Shown here piece after piece: positions 6,725-14,366 of a stretch of DNA of 32,784 bases. The stretch is taken from the NCBI GenBank assembly GCA_001897995.1, contig MKRV01000031.1:1-32784 (forward strand), written 5' to 3'. Under the pieces are notes generated by a model, which searched no databases, was not told where the DNA came from, and worked only from the letters and a program-made list of their open reading frames with translations. Every line of letters starts with the position of its first letter. Positions within the stretch are counted from its first letter, which is position 1. The translations under genes were made by a program, and so were the position numbers. The DNA is from Alphaproteobacteria bacterium 65-37 (GTDB lineage: Bacteria; Pseudomonadota; Alphaproteobacteria; Reyranellales; Reyranellaceae).

Positions 6725-9175
6725 ATGTCGGTGAAGTGCTGGTCGAAGGTTGTGGCAAGGACGATCGCGGGGGCGATCGCGTCGGCAGCGGCTGCCGCGA
6801 GTGTGCCAACGGCGGCTTTGGCTCAGGTGCCCTCAGCGCAACCGCCATCGTCGCAACCGCGCAGCTTCAGCATCCCGCCGCAGCCGCTCGCCGACGGGCT
6901 CACGGCCTTCGGGCGTCAGTCCGGTCTGCAAGTCAGCGTCGATGCCGCTCTCGTGCGCGGCCAGTCGACGGCAGGCGTGTCGGGCACCCTCACACCCGTC
7001 GAGGCGCTGAACACGCTGCTGGCGGGCACCGGCATCGTCTATCGCTTCGTCAACGCCACGACCGTCACGCTCGAACGCCCGGCAGGCGCCGGCGGGGCGG
7101 CGGCGCCGGGCACGCTGCAGCTCGATCCCGTGCGCGTGCAAGGCAACACGCCACCGCCACAGGCCGAAATCGGCAACCTGCCGCCGGTCTATGCCGGCGG
7201 CCAGGTCGCGCGCGGCGGAAAGGCCGGGCTGCTGGGTAACCGCGACTACATGGACATGCCCTTCAGCGAGACCGTCTACACCGATCAGTACATCCAGAGT
7301 CAGCAGGCCCGTACCCTGACCGACGTGCTGGCCGGCGATCCGACGGTCCGCCTCGGCTGGCCGAACGGCAACGTGTTCGACGATCGCGTCATGATCCGGG
7401 GCATCCTGGTGCAGAACCCCAATTACGGGCTGGGCGGCGTCTACGGCATCGTGCCCAACCAGGTCGACACGACCGGCATCGAGCGCGTCGAGGTCTTTCG
7501 CGGCCCGACCGCCTTCCTGAACGGCGCTCTGCCGAGTGCCGTCGGCGGCACGATCAACCTGGTTCCCAAGCGCGCCACGGACAGGCCGATCACCCAGGTG
7601 GCGGCGCTCTATCTCTCCGATGCGCAGTTCGGCGGCACGGCCGATGTCGGCCGCCGCTTCGGCCCGGACAACGCCCTCGGCGTCCGGGCCAACGCGACCT
7701 ATACCAACGGCGAGACGTCGGTGAATAACCAGACTGCCGAACGCCTGTCGCTGACGCTCGGCCTCGACTACCGCGGCGACGACACGCGCATCGACGCCGA
7801 CATCGGCTTCCAGAAACGCAATATCGGCGGCTTCCAGGGCGGCATGTTCCTGGCCGCCGGGGTGCAACTGCCGGCCCCGCCCAACGCGCGCAACAGCTCC
7901 TATCAGCCCTGGGAACGCCTGCAGACCGACGATCTCTACGGCGCGCTGCGCTTCGAGCACGACATCACGCCGGGCCTGACCGGCTTCATCAAGGTCGGCG
8001 GTCGGCGCACCAACACGATGTCGGTGTTCATGAACCAGAACATCGTCAACTACAACGGCAACACCACGGTCCTGTCGGCCGGACAGTATCGCTCGATGGC
8101 GGAAGTGCTGTCGGCCGAGGTCGGCGCCCGCGCCACCTTCCGCACCGGACCGGTGAAGCACGAGGCAGCCCTGGTCGGCGACTACCTCAAGACGATGAAC
8201 TATTCGCTGAACAATCCGCTGGCGATCGCCTCGAGCTCGAACATCTACAATCCCACCTTCATAGCGGCGCCGATGCTCACCGGCCTGAATGCGTCGACGC
8301 CGCTCACGTCCGATTCGCTCTACACCAGCATCGGCGTCGTCGACACGCTGTCCTTCGCCGAGGATCGCGTCCAGATCATCGGTGGTGCCCGTCTGCAGCG
8401 GCTGCAGACGGCGAACTATCTGCCGAGCGGCCTGCCGGCCAACGGCGCCGACCAGGCGGTCGTCTCGCCCTCGGTTTCCTTCGTGGTGAAGCCCACGAAG
8501 GAGGTGATGGTCTACGGCAACTACATCCAGGCGCTGCAGCAGGGACCGACCGCGGGTGCCGGTCTCACCAATGCCGGCCAGACCTTCCCACCGTTCGTGA
8601 CCAACCAGTTCGAGCTGGGCGTGAAGCTCGACTTCGGCAGCTTCGGCGCCACGCTCAGCGCCTTCCAGATCACCATGCCGAGCTCCTACACCGACTTCAC
8701 CACCAACACGCTGGTGACCGACGGTCAGCAGCGCAATCGCGGCCTTGAATTCGTGGCCTTTGGCGAGCCGCTGCCCGGCCTCAAGTTCCTCGGCGGCTTC
8801 ACCCTGCTCGACGCCAAGCTCACCAGCACGGCGGGCGGCCTGAACAACGGCAACACCGCGGTCGGCACGGCGCCCTTCCAGGTCGCGGCCGGGCTCGACT
8901 GGGATACGCCCTACGTCAAGGGCCTCGGGATCTCGGGCCGCGTCGTCTACAACGGCCAGGTCTTCCTCAATCCCGCCAACACGCAGTCGGCACCGCCCTG
9001 GACGCGCATCGATGCTGGCGTGCGCTACACCTTCGAGCGCGCCGACGGCAAGCCGCTCACGCTCCGCGCCAACGTCACCAACCTGTTCGACGCCAACTAC
9101 TGGGTCGCGACGACGTCGTTCTTCGCCCAGAACCAGCCGCGCACCTTCATGCTGTCGCTGACCGCCGACTTCTAG
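6725..9175 (+). CDS. TonB-dependent siderophore receptor/transducer (FecA/FpvA type)
   Basis: This 816-residue outer-membrane protein imports a ferric siderophore and signals its presence inward. Residues 1-34 are a signal peptide ending ...TAALAQ. Residues about 48-116 form the STN signalling domain (FSIPPQPLADGLTAFGRQSG through VEALNTLLAGTGI). The segment LQLDPVRVQG near 131-140 is a candidate TonB box. The plug covers about 168-284 and includes RVMIRGIL, IERVEVFRGPTAFLNG and VGGTINLVPKR. The rest is the beta-barrel, ending in an aromatic residue (SLTADF) as expected for Bam-dependent insertion. The STN domain, with fecI and fecR immediately upstream, makes this a signal-transducing receptor. 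The ligand cannot be read from sequence. Confidence 0.95.
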   Translation: MSVKCWSKVVARTIAGAIASAAAAASVPTAALAQVPSAQPPSSQPRSFSIPPQPLADGLTAFGRQSGLQVSVDAALVRGQSTAGVSGTLTPVEALNTLLAGTGIVYRFVNATTVTLERPAGAGGAAAPGTLQLDPVRVQGNTPPPQAEIGNLPPVYAGGQVARGGKAGLLGNRDYMDMPFSETVYTDQYIQSQQARTLTDVLAGDPTVRLGWPNGNVFDDRVMIRGILVQNPNYGLGGVYGIVPNQVDTTGIERVEVFRGPTAFLNGALPSAVGGTINLVPKRATDRPITQVAALYLSDAQFGGTADVGRRFGPDNALGVRANATYTNGETSVNNQTAERLSLTLGLDYRGDDTRIDADIGFQKRNIGGFQGGMFLAAGVQLPAPPNARNSSYQPWERLQTDDLYGALRFEHDITPGLTGFIKVGGRRTNTMSVFMNQNIVNYNGNTTVLSAGQYRSMAEVLSAEVGARATFRTGPVKHEAALVGDYLKTMNYSLNNPLAIASSSNIYNPTFIAAPMLTGLNASTPLTSDSLYTSIGVVDTLSFAEDRVQIIGGARLQRLQTANYLPSGLPANGADQAVVSPSVSFVVKPTKEVMVYGNYIQALQQGPTAGAGLTNAGQTFPPFVTNQFELGVKLDFGSFGATLSAFQITMPSSYTDFTTNTLVTDGQQRNRGLEFVAFGEPLPGLKFLGGFTLLDAKLTSTAGGLNNGNTAVGTAPFQVAAGLDWDTPYVKGLGISGRVVYNGQVFLNPANTQSAPPWTRIDAGVRYTFERADGKPLTLRANVTNLFDANYWVATTSFFAQNQPRTFMLSLTADF

Positions 9176-9200
9176 GAGCTCGCCCTGGTGATTGTGAAAT

Positions 9201-9267
9201 CTCATCCGGACCGCGGGCCTCCAGGCCCGCTCATGAAGGCGGGCCTGGAGGCCCGCGGTCCAATGAG
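9201..9267. repeat. Palindromic GGACCGCGGGCC repeat, copy 1
   Basis: A 67-base near-perfect palindrome runs CTCAT..GGACCGCGGGCCT to AGGCCCGCGGTCC.ATGAG. Each arm holds its own small hairpin: GCGGGCCT-CC-AGGCCCGC on the left and GCGGGCCT-GG-AGGCCCGC on the right. It fills the gap between the receptor and the DUF3649 gene. A related copy lies at 17155-17234. A stem this strong could attenuate transcription into the downstream genes or stabilise the upstream message. Confidence 0.85.
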
Positions 9268-9305
9268 GCCCGCGGTCTCAGCCAAGCGGCGCGTCTAGGA
9301 GCGCC

Positions 9306-9629
9306 ATGGCCAACCGCACTACGCTCTCCGCACCCGCCGGCGCCGGACAGGCGATGTTGCGCGTGGTCCTGCGTGTCGCGGCGATCGTGCTGGGCAGCTA
9401 CGCGGCGAGCGCCGCACTGGTGGCCGCGGCGACGACCTTGCTGCCGTTCACGGGCGTGGCGCGCAGCGATGCCTTTACGCTCTCGGCGGCGCTGGGCTTC
9501 CTCGTCTATCTCGGGCTCGGCCTCTGGGCAGCGGCGGAACGAAGCCTCGTGCGGCTGTTCGTGGTGCTGGCATCGCTGACGGCCGGCGGTGCGGCAGTGG
9601 CGGCACTCATCGCCGGTGGGGCGATCTGA
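9306..9629 (+). CDS. DUF3649-like small inner-membrane protein of iron-uptake loci
   Basis: A 107-residue hydrophobic protein with three likely membrane helices at about 18-47 (VVLRVAAIVLGSYAASAALV), 55-77 (AALGFLVYLGLGLWAA) and 84-106. Length, helix pattern and position directly before a PepSY membrane protein and after a TonB-dependent receptor match the DUF3649 family often seen in siderophore-uptake operons. Its biochemical role is not established. One base separates its stop from the PepSY gene start, so translation is probably coupled. The ATG at 9306 follows TAGGAGCGCC. Confidence 0.7.
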   Translation: MANRTTLSAPAGAGQAMLRVVLRVAAIVLGSYAASAALVAAATTLLPFTGVARSDAFTLSAALGFLVYLGLGLWAAAERSLVRLFVVLASLTAGGAAVAALIAGGAI

Positions 9630-9630
9630 A

Positions 9631-11190
9631 ATGGAGCCGACCTTCCGCCAGTCGCTGAACTGGCTCCACACCTGGGCCGGCGTGGTCATCGGGCCGTTGC
9701 TGTTCCTCGTCTTCTGGACGGGGACCGTCTGCGTGTTCGACAAGGAGATCGACCGCTGGATGATCCCGCAGACCCGGCTGATCTATGACGGCACACCGGT
9801 GTCGGCCGATCGTCTGCTGGCCGAACAGCGCAAGCTGCCGCCGCGCCAGGCGCCCTGGGCGATGGTGATGCCGAACGAACGCGATCCCTTCGCCTGGATC
9901 GCTTATCGCACGCCGACCGGCTTCGACCGCAAGTTCTACGATCCCGTCGGGCTCAAGCTCCTGCCCGATGCCGAGACCTGGGCGGCGACGCGCTTCTTCT
10001 TTCCGCTGCATTATTCGCTGCACATCAACGCCTGGGATATCGGCCTGTGGCTGGTCGGCCTGGCCGGCATGGCGATGCTGGCGCTTTCAGTCTCCGGCGT
10101 GATCATCCATCGCAAGATCTTCGCCGACTTCTTCACGCTCAGACGCTCGCGTCAGCCGCAGCGTGCGCTGCTTGACCTGCACAACACGGCGGGGACTCTG
10201 GGCTTCGTCTTCTACGTTGCCATGGCCTTCTCCGGCCTCGCGATCTTCGCCGCGACCTATTATCCGTCGGGCTGGATGGCGGGGTTCAAGGGCAGCCAGC
10301 AGGCCTATTTCACCGAAGCCTACGACAACTATTTCCGCCCGCCGCAGAAGAAGCCGGCAGCTCCCGTTGCCTCACTCGACGCCATGGTCGAGGCGGCGAC
10401 CAAGGCATGGGACGGCCTGCCGCCCTTCATGGTCCGCATCTGGCTCGACGGCGACGCCAGCGCTTTCGTCGAGGTACGGCCCTCGATCGAGGGCGACCTG
10501 GCGATGCGGACCGATCCCTTCTACTTCGATGCCGCGACCGGCGCCCTTCTGCACCGGAGCACGACGCGGCCGGTCACCGGCCTCCAGCAATATCTGGTCG
10601 GCCTGCATTTCGTGCAGTTCCGCCACTGGACCCTGCGCTGGGTCTATTTTGCGCTCGGCCTGCTGGGCTCGCTGCTGATCGCCACCGGCTTCCTGTTCTG
10701 GGGGGAATCCCGCCGCAAGGCGCATGAAGCGGCAGGCCTCGGCGGCGTGCGCTTCGTCGAGGGACTGGCGGCCGGCAGCACGGCCGGCCTGGTCGTGGCG
10801 ACCCTGGCGTTCTTCGTCGCCAATCGCCTGCTGCCTTCGGGCGCAACGTTCCTGGGCGGTGCGCGCTACGAACTTGAGATCTGGGTCTTCTTCGCCGCCT
10901 GGCTCGCCACGTTCGCCCATGGCTGGCTGCGGCGAGGGCAGGCTTGGATCGAGCTCTGCTGGATCGCGGCCGCCCTTGCGGCGGCGGCGGTGCTGCTCAA
11001 CGCCCTGACGACCGGCGGCCATCTGGCCCGCACGGTCGCCCAGGGCCAGTGGGCGGTGGCCGGCATGGATCTCGTGCTGCTGGCCGGCGCTGCTGCGGCG
11101 GCAGTGACCGCCTTCCGGCTGCAGCGGCGCAAGGTCGCATACAAAAACGGCCGTCTCGTTCGTCAAGGACATGAAGGAGTGAGTTCATGA
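9631..11190 (+). CDS. PepSY-associated membrane protein (PiuB-like putative ferric-siderophore reductase)
   Basis: This 519-residue multi-pass inner-membrane protein is of the PepSY_TM/PiuB family. It begins MEPTFRQSLNWLHTWAGVVIGPLLFLVFWTG, the typical first helix with a conserved His (LHTWAG). Further helices lie near 137-165, where the preceding loop has the histidines of PLHYSLHIN, near 190-210 (LHNTAGTLGFVFYVAMAFSGL) and near 335-358 (HFVQFRHWTLRWVYFALGLLGS). Three more follow toward the C-terminus. The paired histidines facing one side of the membrane suggest haem binding. Members are thought to pass electrons to imported ferric siderophores to release iron; that role is inferred from the family and operon. 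The 4-base overlap with the next gene implies coupled translation. Confidence 0.88.
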   Translation: MEPTFRQSLNWLHTWAGVVIGPLLFLVFWTGTVCVFDKEIDRWMIPQTRLIYDGTPVSADRLLAEQRKLPPRQAPWAMVMPNERDPFAWIAYRTPTGFDRKFYDPVGLKLLPDAETWAATRFFFPLHYSLHINAWDIGLWLVGLAGMAMLALSVSGVIIHRKIFADFFTLRRSRQPQRALLDLHNTAGTLGFVFYVAMAFSGLAIFAATYYPSGWMAGFKGSQQAYFTEAYDNYFRPPQKKPAAPVASLDAMVEAATKAWDGLPPFMVRIWLDGDASAFVEVRPSIEGDLAMRTDPFYFDAATGALLHRSTTRPVTGLQQYLVGLHFVQFRHWTLRWVYFALGLLGSLLIATGFLFWGESRRKAHEAAGLGGVRFVEGLAAGSTAGLVVATLAFFVANRLLPSGATFLGGARYELEIWVFFAAWLATFAHGWLRRGQAWIELCWIAAALAAAAVLLNALTTGGHLARTVAQGQWAVAGMDLVLLAGAAAAAVTAFRLQRRKVAYKNGRLVRQGHEGVSS

Positions 11191-11909
11191 ACTCTGTGCT
11201 GCGCTGGGCTGTGGCCCTTTCCCTCTGCCTTCCGGGCTCCGCCTACGCCCATCATCTGTGGCTGGAGCAGGCGGGGCAGGGCCTGCAGATCGCATTCGGC
11301 GAGTTCGGAGAGAACCTGCGCGAGGTCTCGCCGGGCAACCTCGACAAGCTGCAGCCGCGCGCCAAGGTGCAATCGGCAACCCAAGCGGGGGCGACGGGCG
11401 ACCGGCCCCTGACCGTCGAGAAGACCGGCAACGGCTTCACCGTGTCGGGCAAGATCGAGCCCACCGACAGCATCGTGGCAGAGGATGTGCGCTACCCGGT
11501 CTTCGTGCGCACCAAGGACGGCACGACCACGCGCTCGATCTATATGCCGGCCGCGCGCATCGTGCCCGACCGGACCGCCCGCACGCCGCTGCTCGAGCTC
11601 GACATCGTCCCGGTCGGCGGCGACACGTTCAAGGTCACATACAAGGGCCAGCCGCTCGCCAAGGCCAAGGTCGCGGTGGTGACCAATGCCGGCTGGGGCC
11701 GCGAGCTCCACACCGACGACAAGGGCGAGTTTGCAGTCGGCCTGCCGTGGCGCGGTCCTTACGTCTTCGAGGTTCAGCATGCCGACAAGACACCGGGCAA
11801 GCGCGGCGAGGAGGCGTACGACGTGGCCAACTACGTGACGTCGCTCACTGTCAGCCAGCCCGACGGCCTCGAGGCGCTGCCGGCCCTGCCGGCTGCCAAG
11901 CCGCATTGA
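11187..11909 (+). CDS. DUF4198 periplasmic protein
   Basis: This 240-residue exported protein has a signal peptide in residues 1-21 (MNSVLRWAVALSLCLPGSAYA). The mature protein starts HHLWLEQ, the metal-ligand-like His motif seen at the same place in DUF4198 proteins. The rest is beta-rich: VYPVFVRTKDG-type, LELDIVPVGGDTFKVTYKGQPLAKAKVAVVTNAGWGRELHTDDKGEFAVGLPWRGPYVFEV. This resembles a carboxypeptidase-regulatory or Cna-B-like sandwich. DUF4198 members are found with nickel, cobalt and iron transport genes, and here the gene is embedded in the receptor operon. A periplasmic metal- or siderophore-handling role is plausible but unproven. Its ATG overlaps the PepSY stop by ATGA. Confidence 0.82.
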   Translation: MNSVLRWAVALSLCLPGSAYAHHLWLEQAGQGLQIAFGEFGENLREVSPGNLDKLQPRAKVQSATQAGATGDRPLTVEKTGNGFTVSGKIEPTDSIVAEDVRYPVFVRTKDGTTTRSIYMPAARIVPDRTARTPLLELDIVPVGGDTFKVTYKGQPLAKAKVAVVTNAGWGRELHTDDKGEFAVGLPWRGPYVFEVQHADKTPGKRGEEAYDVANYVTSLTVSQPDGLEALPALPAAKPH

Positions 11910-11935
11910 TCGCATCCATCTGATCGGCCGCCCCG

Positions 11936-12271
11936 ATGTCCACGGCTCTCCTGGCCGGGCTGCTGGCCGCGGTTCTCGCAGCGGCCTATCTCGGCTTCGC
12001 CCTGCTGGCCTTGAGTCAGGACCGCCATTGGCATCATCTCGGCGGTGCGCGGCACTGTCCGCCGCGCCTCGTCCTGCCGCTGCGCGTTGCAGGCTACCTG
12101 CTGCTGCTGGCAGGCTTCGTGCTCGCTATCGTGCGTGACGGGCCGAGCTTCGGGACACTCCTCTGGGTGACCGCGCTCAGCGTCGCGGCCTTCGCCCTGG
12201 TCTGCACCCTGACCTGGCGGGCGCATTGGCTGCGGCCGCTGGCACGGCTGCTGCAGGGCTTCGCCGCATAA
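11936..12271 (+). CDS. DUF3325-like small membrane protein
   Basis: A 111-residue protein with three predicted helices at about 4-28, 48-68 and 75-95. The first is followed by LLALSQDRHWHHLGG, a His/Arg loop characteristic of DUF3325 proteins, and a second conserved part is LRVAGYLLLLAGFVLA. DUF3325 commonly accompanies PepSY and DUF3649 genes in TonB-receptor operons, and all three are here. The function is not known. The gene starts 26 bases after the DUF4198 gene, consistent with one transcript. Confidence 0.75.
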   Translation: MSTALLAGLLAAVLAAAYLGFALLALSQDRHWHHLGGARHCPPRLVLPLRVAGYLLLLAGFVLAIVRDGPSFGTLLWVTALSVAAFALVCTLTWRAHWLRPLARLLQGFAA

Positions 12272-12298
12272 GGCGCCGGTGGCCATGACGGACCTGGC

Positions 12299-12703
12299 AT
12301 GACCGACCTCGAGCGCCTCTGCCGCGATCGTGGCGTCAAGCTGACCGGCCAGCGGCGCCTGGTGCTCGATGTCCTGGACGCCGCGACCGACCATCCCTGC
12401 ACCCACGAGATCCACCGCCGCGTGCTCGGCCGCGATCGCCGCATCGGCGTCGCCACGGTCTATCGCACCCTGAACAGGCTCGTGGCGGCCGGCATTGTCG
12501 CCCGACACGTCTTTCGCGACGGCAAGGCGCGCTACGAGCGCTGTGGGCGGGCGCCGCATCCGCACCTGATCGACCTGGCGACAGGCGAGATCGTCGAGGT
12601 CGACGACGAGGGGCTCGCCGCGCGTCTCGAAGAAGAGGCGCGCCGTCTGGGATACCGGCTGGTCGAGTACCGCCTCAAGCTTTCAGGACAGCGAAAAGAC
12701 TGA
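12299..12703 (+). CDS. Fur-family transcriptional regulator with an altered metal site
   Basis: This 134-residue protein has the Fur layout. The winged helix is at about residues 8-78 (RGVKLTGQRRLVLDVL, then RIGVATVYRTLNRLVAAGIVARH with the recognition helix, then DGKARYE). The dimerisation domain (GEIVEVDDEGLAARLEEEARRLGYRLVEYRLKL) follows. The usual HHDH metal-binding string reads PHPH (His87, His89), so one His and the Asp are replaced, and there is no CxxC structural zinc site. It is the last gene of the iron-uptake run, 27 bases after the DUF3325 gene. It may be the genome's Fur or a local paralogue controlling this locus; the window cannot decide. The ATG at 12285 is out of frame. Confidence 0.9.
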   Translation: MTDLERLCRDRGVKLTGQRRLVLDVLDAATDHPCTHEIHRRVLGRDRRIGVATVYRTLNRLVAAGIVARHVFRDGKARYERCGRAPHPHLIDLATGEIVEVDDEGLAARLEEEARRLGYRLVEYRLKLSGQRKD

Positions 12704-12757
12704 ATCGTCTCTGGGCACTCCTCTCCATTCGCGATAGAGAGGGCGCCTCCCAGATCG

Positions 12758-13126
12758 ATGATGCGTGCGTCCATGAAGTTGGTGGTCAAGAAGTCTCCCC
12801 TGCACGGCAAGGGATTGTTCGCCGGCGAGGATATTCCCTGGGGCGTGAAGATCATCGAATACAAGGGCGAGAGGATCGGCGATGCGCAGGCCCTCGAACG
12901 CATCGCGGAGGGTGCCGATTGCATCTTCGAGCTCGCCGAGGATCAGAACCTCGACGGCGCCGTCGATGGCAACGAGGCACGCTATGCCAACCACGCGCGC
13001 CGCAGACCAAACTGCTTCATCCTGCGTGAGGACGGCCATATCTGGCTGGTCGCCGGCATCGAGGGCATTGCCAAGGGCGAGGAACTCACTTTCGACTACG
13101 GCTCGGATTTCTATCCGCCGAAGTGA
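12758..13126 (+). CDS. Stand-alone SET-domain protein
   Basis: A 122-residue protein consisting almost entirely of a SET domain, the lysine-methyltransferase fold. It shows SPLHGKGLFAGEDIPWGVKIIEYKGERI at the start. The pseudoknot motifs follow: ARYANHARRRPNC (Asn78-His79 and Asn85, the S-adenosylmethionine-binding NHxxxPN pattern) and GEELTFDYG (Tyr114, the catalytic tyrosine position). No pre-SET or cysteine-rich post-SET region is present; a short FYPPK tail ends the protein. Bacterial single-domain SET proteins may methylate ribosomal or nucleoid proteins, but the substrate here is unknown. The start is uncertain among ATGs at 12758, 12761 and 12773, none with a clear ribosome-binding site. 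Confidence 0.85.
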   Translation: MMRASMKLVVKKSPLHGKGLFAGEDIPWGVKIIEYKGERIGDAQALERIAEGADCIFELAEDQNLDGAVDGNEARYANHARRRPNCFILREDGHIWLVAGIEGIAKGEELTFDYGSDFYPPK

Positions 13127-13135
13127 ATCGTCCTG

Positions 13136-13287
13136 CCTCCCCATTCAAATGGGGAGGTGCCCGCGTAATCGCGGGCGGAGGGGTCATATGCGCGCCGCTG
13201 AGGCGGCACTCATGACTTCTGATGCAAAGGGCTCATGACCCCTCCGTCGCCGTAGGACGGCGACACCTCCCCATTTGAATGGGGAGG
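13136..13287. repeat. Compound palindromic element built from two CCTCCCCATT units
   Basis: The 152-base element is a near mirror image. The left side has the CCTCCCCATT..AATGGGGAGG hairpin (13136-13157), a variable hairpin GCCCGCG-TAAT-CGCGGGC (13159-13176) and GGAGGGGTCAT. The right side has ATGACCCCTCC (13235-13245), a different hairpin GTCGCCGT-AGG-ACGGCGAC (13246-13264) and the second CCTCCCCATT hairpin (13266-13287). About 47 unrelated bases lie between. It separates the convergent SET and glycosyltransferase genes. A single-hairpin relative is at 3138-3161. Confidence 0.85.
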
Positions 13288-13296
13288 TAGGAATGA

Positions 13297-14361
13297 TCAC
13301 GACGCCGCGGCGTCGGGCATGACGCGGCGCTTGAGCGGCTGCCAGTGGCTGCGTGGGATCGGCTGCAGGGTCTGCAGGAACTGTTCGGTGCAGCGTTGCC
13401 AGGTGAAGGTCTCGGCATGGCGGCGGCAGTCCGAGGGATCGCGCGCCACGGCGGCGAGGCAGGCGACGCGCAGGTCCTCGTCGAGCACCCCGACCTTGGG
13501 GTCGGTCACGACATCGAGCGGCCCGGGCACGGGATAGCCCGCAACCGGCACGCCCGAGGCGAGCGCCTCGACCATCACCAGCCCGAACGTGTCGGTGCGG
13601 CTCGGAAAGACGAAGCAGTCGGCCTGGGCATAACGCTGGGACAGCTCGTCGGTGTCGACCGAGCCGAAGAAGCGCACGTCCTTGTAGCGGCGCTCCAGCT
13701 CTCTGAGCTGCGGGCCGCCGCCCACCACCCACTTGGTGCCGGGCAGGTCGAGATCGAGGAAGGCCTTGATGTTCTTTTCGATGGCGACGCGGCCGGCATA
13801 GAGCCAGATCGGCCGCGCGCCGCCCCTTGGGTCGGCGACGGCCGAGCGCGGTTGCGGCCGGAAGGCGGTGATGTCGACGCCGCGCGACCAGGGGACGAGG
13901 TTTTCGAAGCCCCGCGCGTACAGTTCCTCGCGGATGGCGGGCGAGACCACCAGCACTGCCGACGAGGTCGAATGGAAGCGCCGCACGAAGGCGTAGCTCC
14001 AGGCGAGCGGCAGGCGCACGCGGGCCCGCACATACTCGGGAAAGCGCGTGTGATAGGCAGTAGTGAAGGGAATGCCGCGGCGCATGCAGAAGCCGCGTGC
14101 CGCCCAGCCGAGCGGTCCCTCGGTGACGAGATGGATGGCGTCGGGCGCGTAGAGCTTCAGCATGTGCGCCAGCCGCGCGCCGGGAAACAGCGACAGGCGG
14201 ATCTCGGGATAGGTCGGGCAGGGCAGCGTGCGGAAGCGATCCGGCCCGAAGACCTCGACCTCATGGCCGTCGGCGCGAGCCAAGCGGGCGACGGTTTCCA
14301 GGGTGCGCACGACGCCGTTGATCTGCGGCCGCCAGGCATCGGAGACGATGGCAATGCGCAA
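13297..14361 (-). CDS. GT4-family glycosyltransferase (probable glycolipid or mannosyl type)
   Basis: This 354-residue retaining glycosyltransferase has the GT-B fold. The N-terminal half reads RIAIVSDAWRPQINGVVRTLETVAR, then GPDRF, then HLVTEGPLGWAARGFCMRRGIPFTTAYHTRFPEY. The C-terminal half has WLYAGRVAIEKNIKAFLDLDLPGTKWVVGGGP and the nucleotide-sugar-binding block FPSRTDTFGLVMVEALASGVPVAG with the EX7E-type motif. This subgroup includes bacterial glycosyltransferases acting on diacylglycerol or phosphatidylinositol. The start appears to be TTG at 14361, five bases after the stop of the upstream phosphoesterase and preceded by GGCGGAG; no nearby ATG keeps the conserved first strand. The tight spacing with an LpxH-like gene suggests a shared envelope-lipid role. 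Confidence 0.88.
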   Translation of the reverse strand: MRIAIVSDAWRPQINGVVRTLETVARLARADGHEVEVFGPDRFRTLPCPTYPEIRLSLFPGARLAHMLKLYAPDAIHLVTEGPLGWAARGFCMRRGIPFTTAYHTRFPEYVRARVRLPLAWSYAFVRRFHSTSSAVLVVSPAIREELYARGFENLVPWSRGVDITAFRPQPRSAVADPRGGARPIWLYAGRVAIEKNIKAFLDLDLPGTKWVVGGGPQLRELERRYKDVRFFGSVDTDELSQRYAQADCFVFPSRTDTFGLVMVEALASGVPVAGYPVPGPLDVVTDPKVGVLDEDLRVACLAAVARDPSDCRRHAETFTWQRCTEQFLQTLQPIPRSHWQPLKRRVMPDAAAS

Positions 14362-14366
14362 TCCGG

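Noticed and set aside
6833..9205. A 790-codon open frame on the minus strand opposite the TonB-dependent receptor
   Set aside because: The plus-strand receptor has complete family motifs; the antisense frame is a GC-codon shadow rich in Arg, Gly and His with no domain.
13127..13296. Possible insertion-sequence ends around the compound palindrome
   Set aside because: No transposase gene, no clear target duplication, and the element is only 152 bases long; it is better described as a dispersed repeat.
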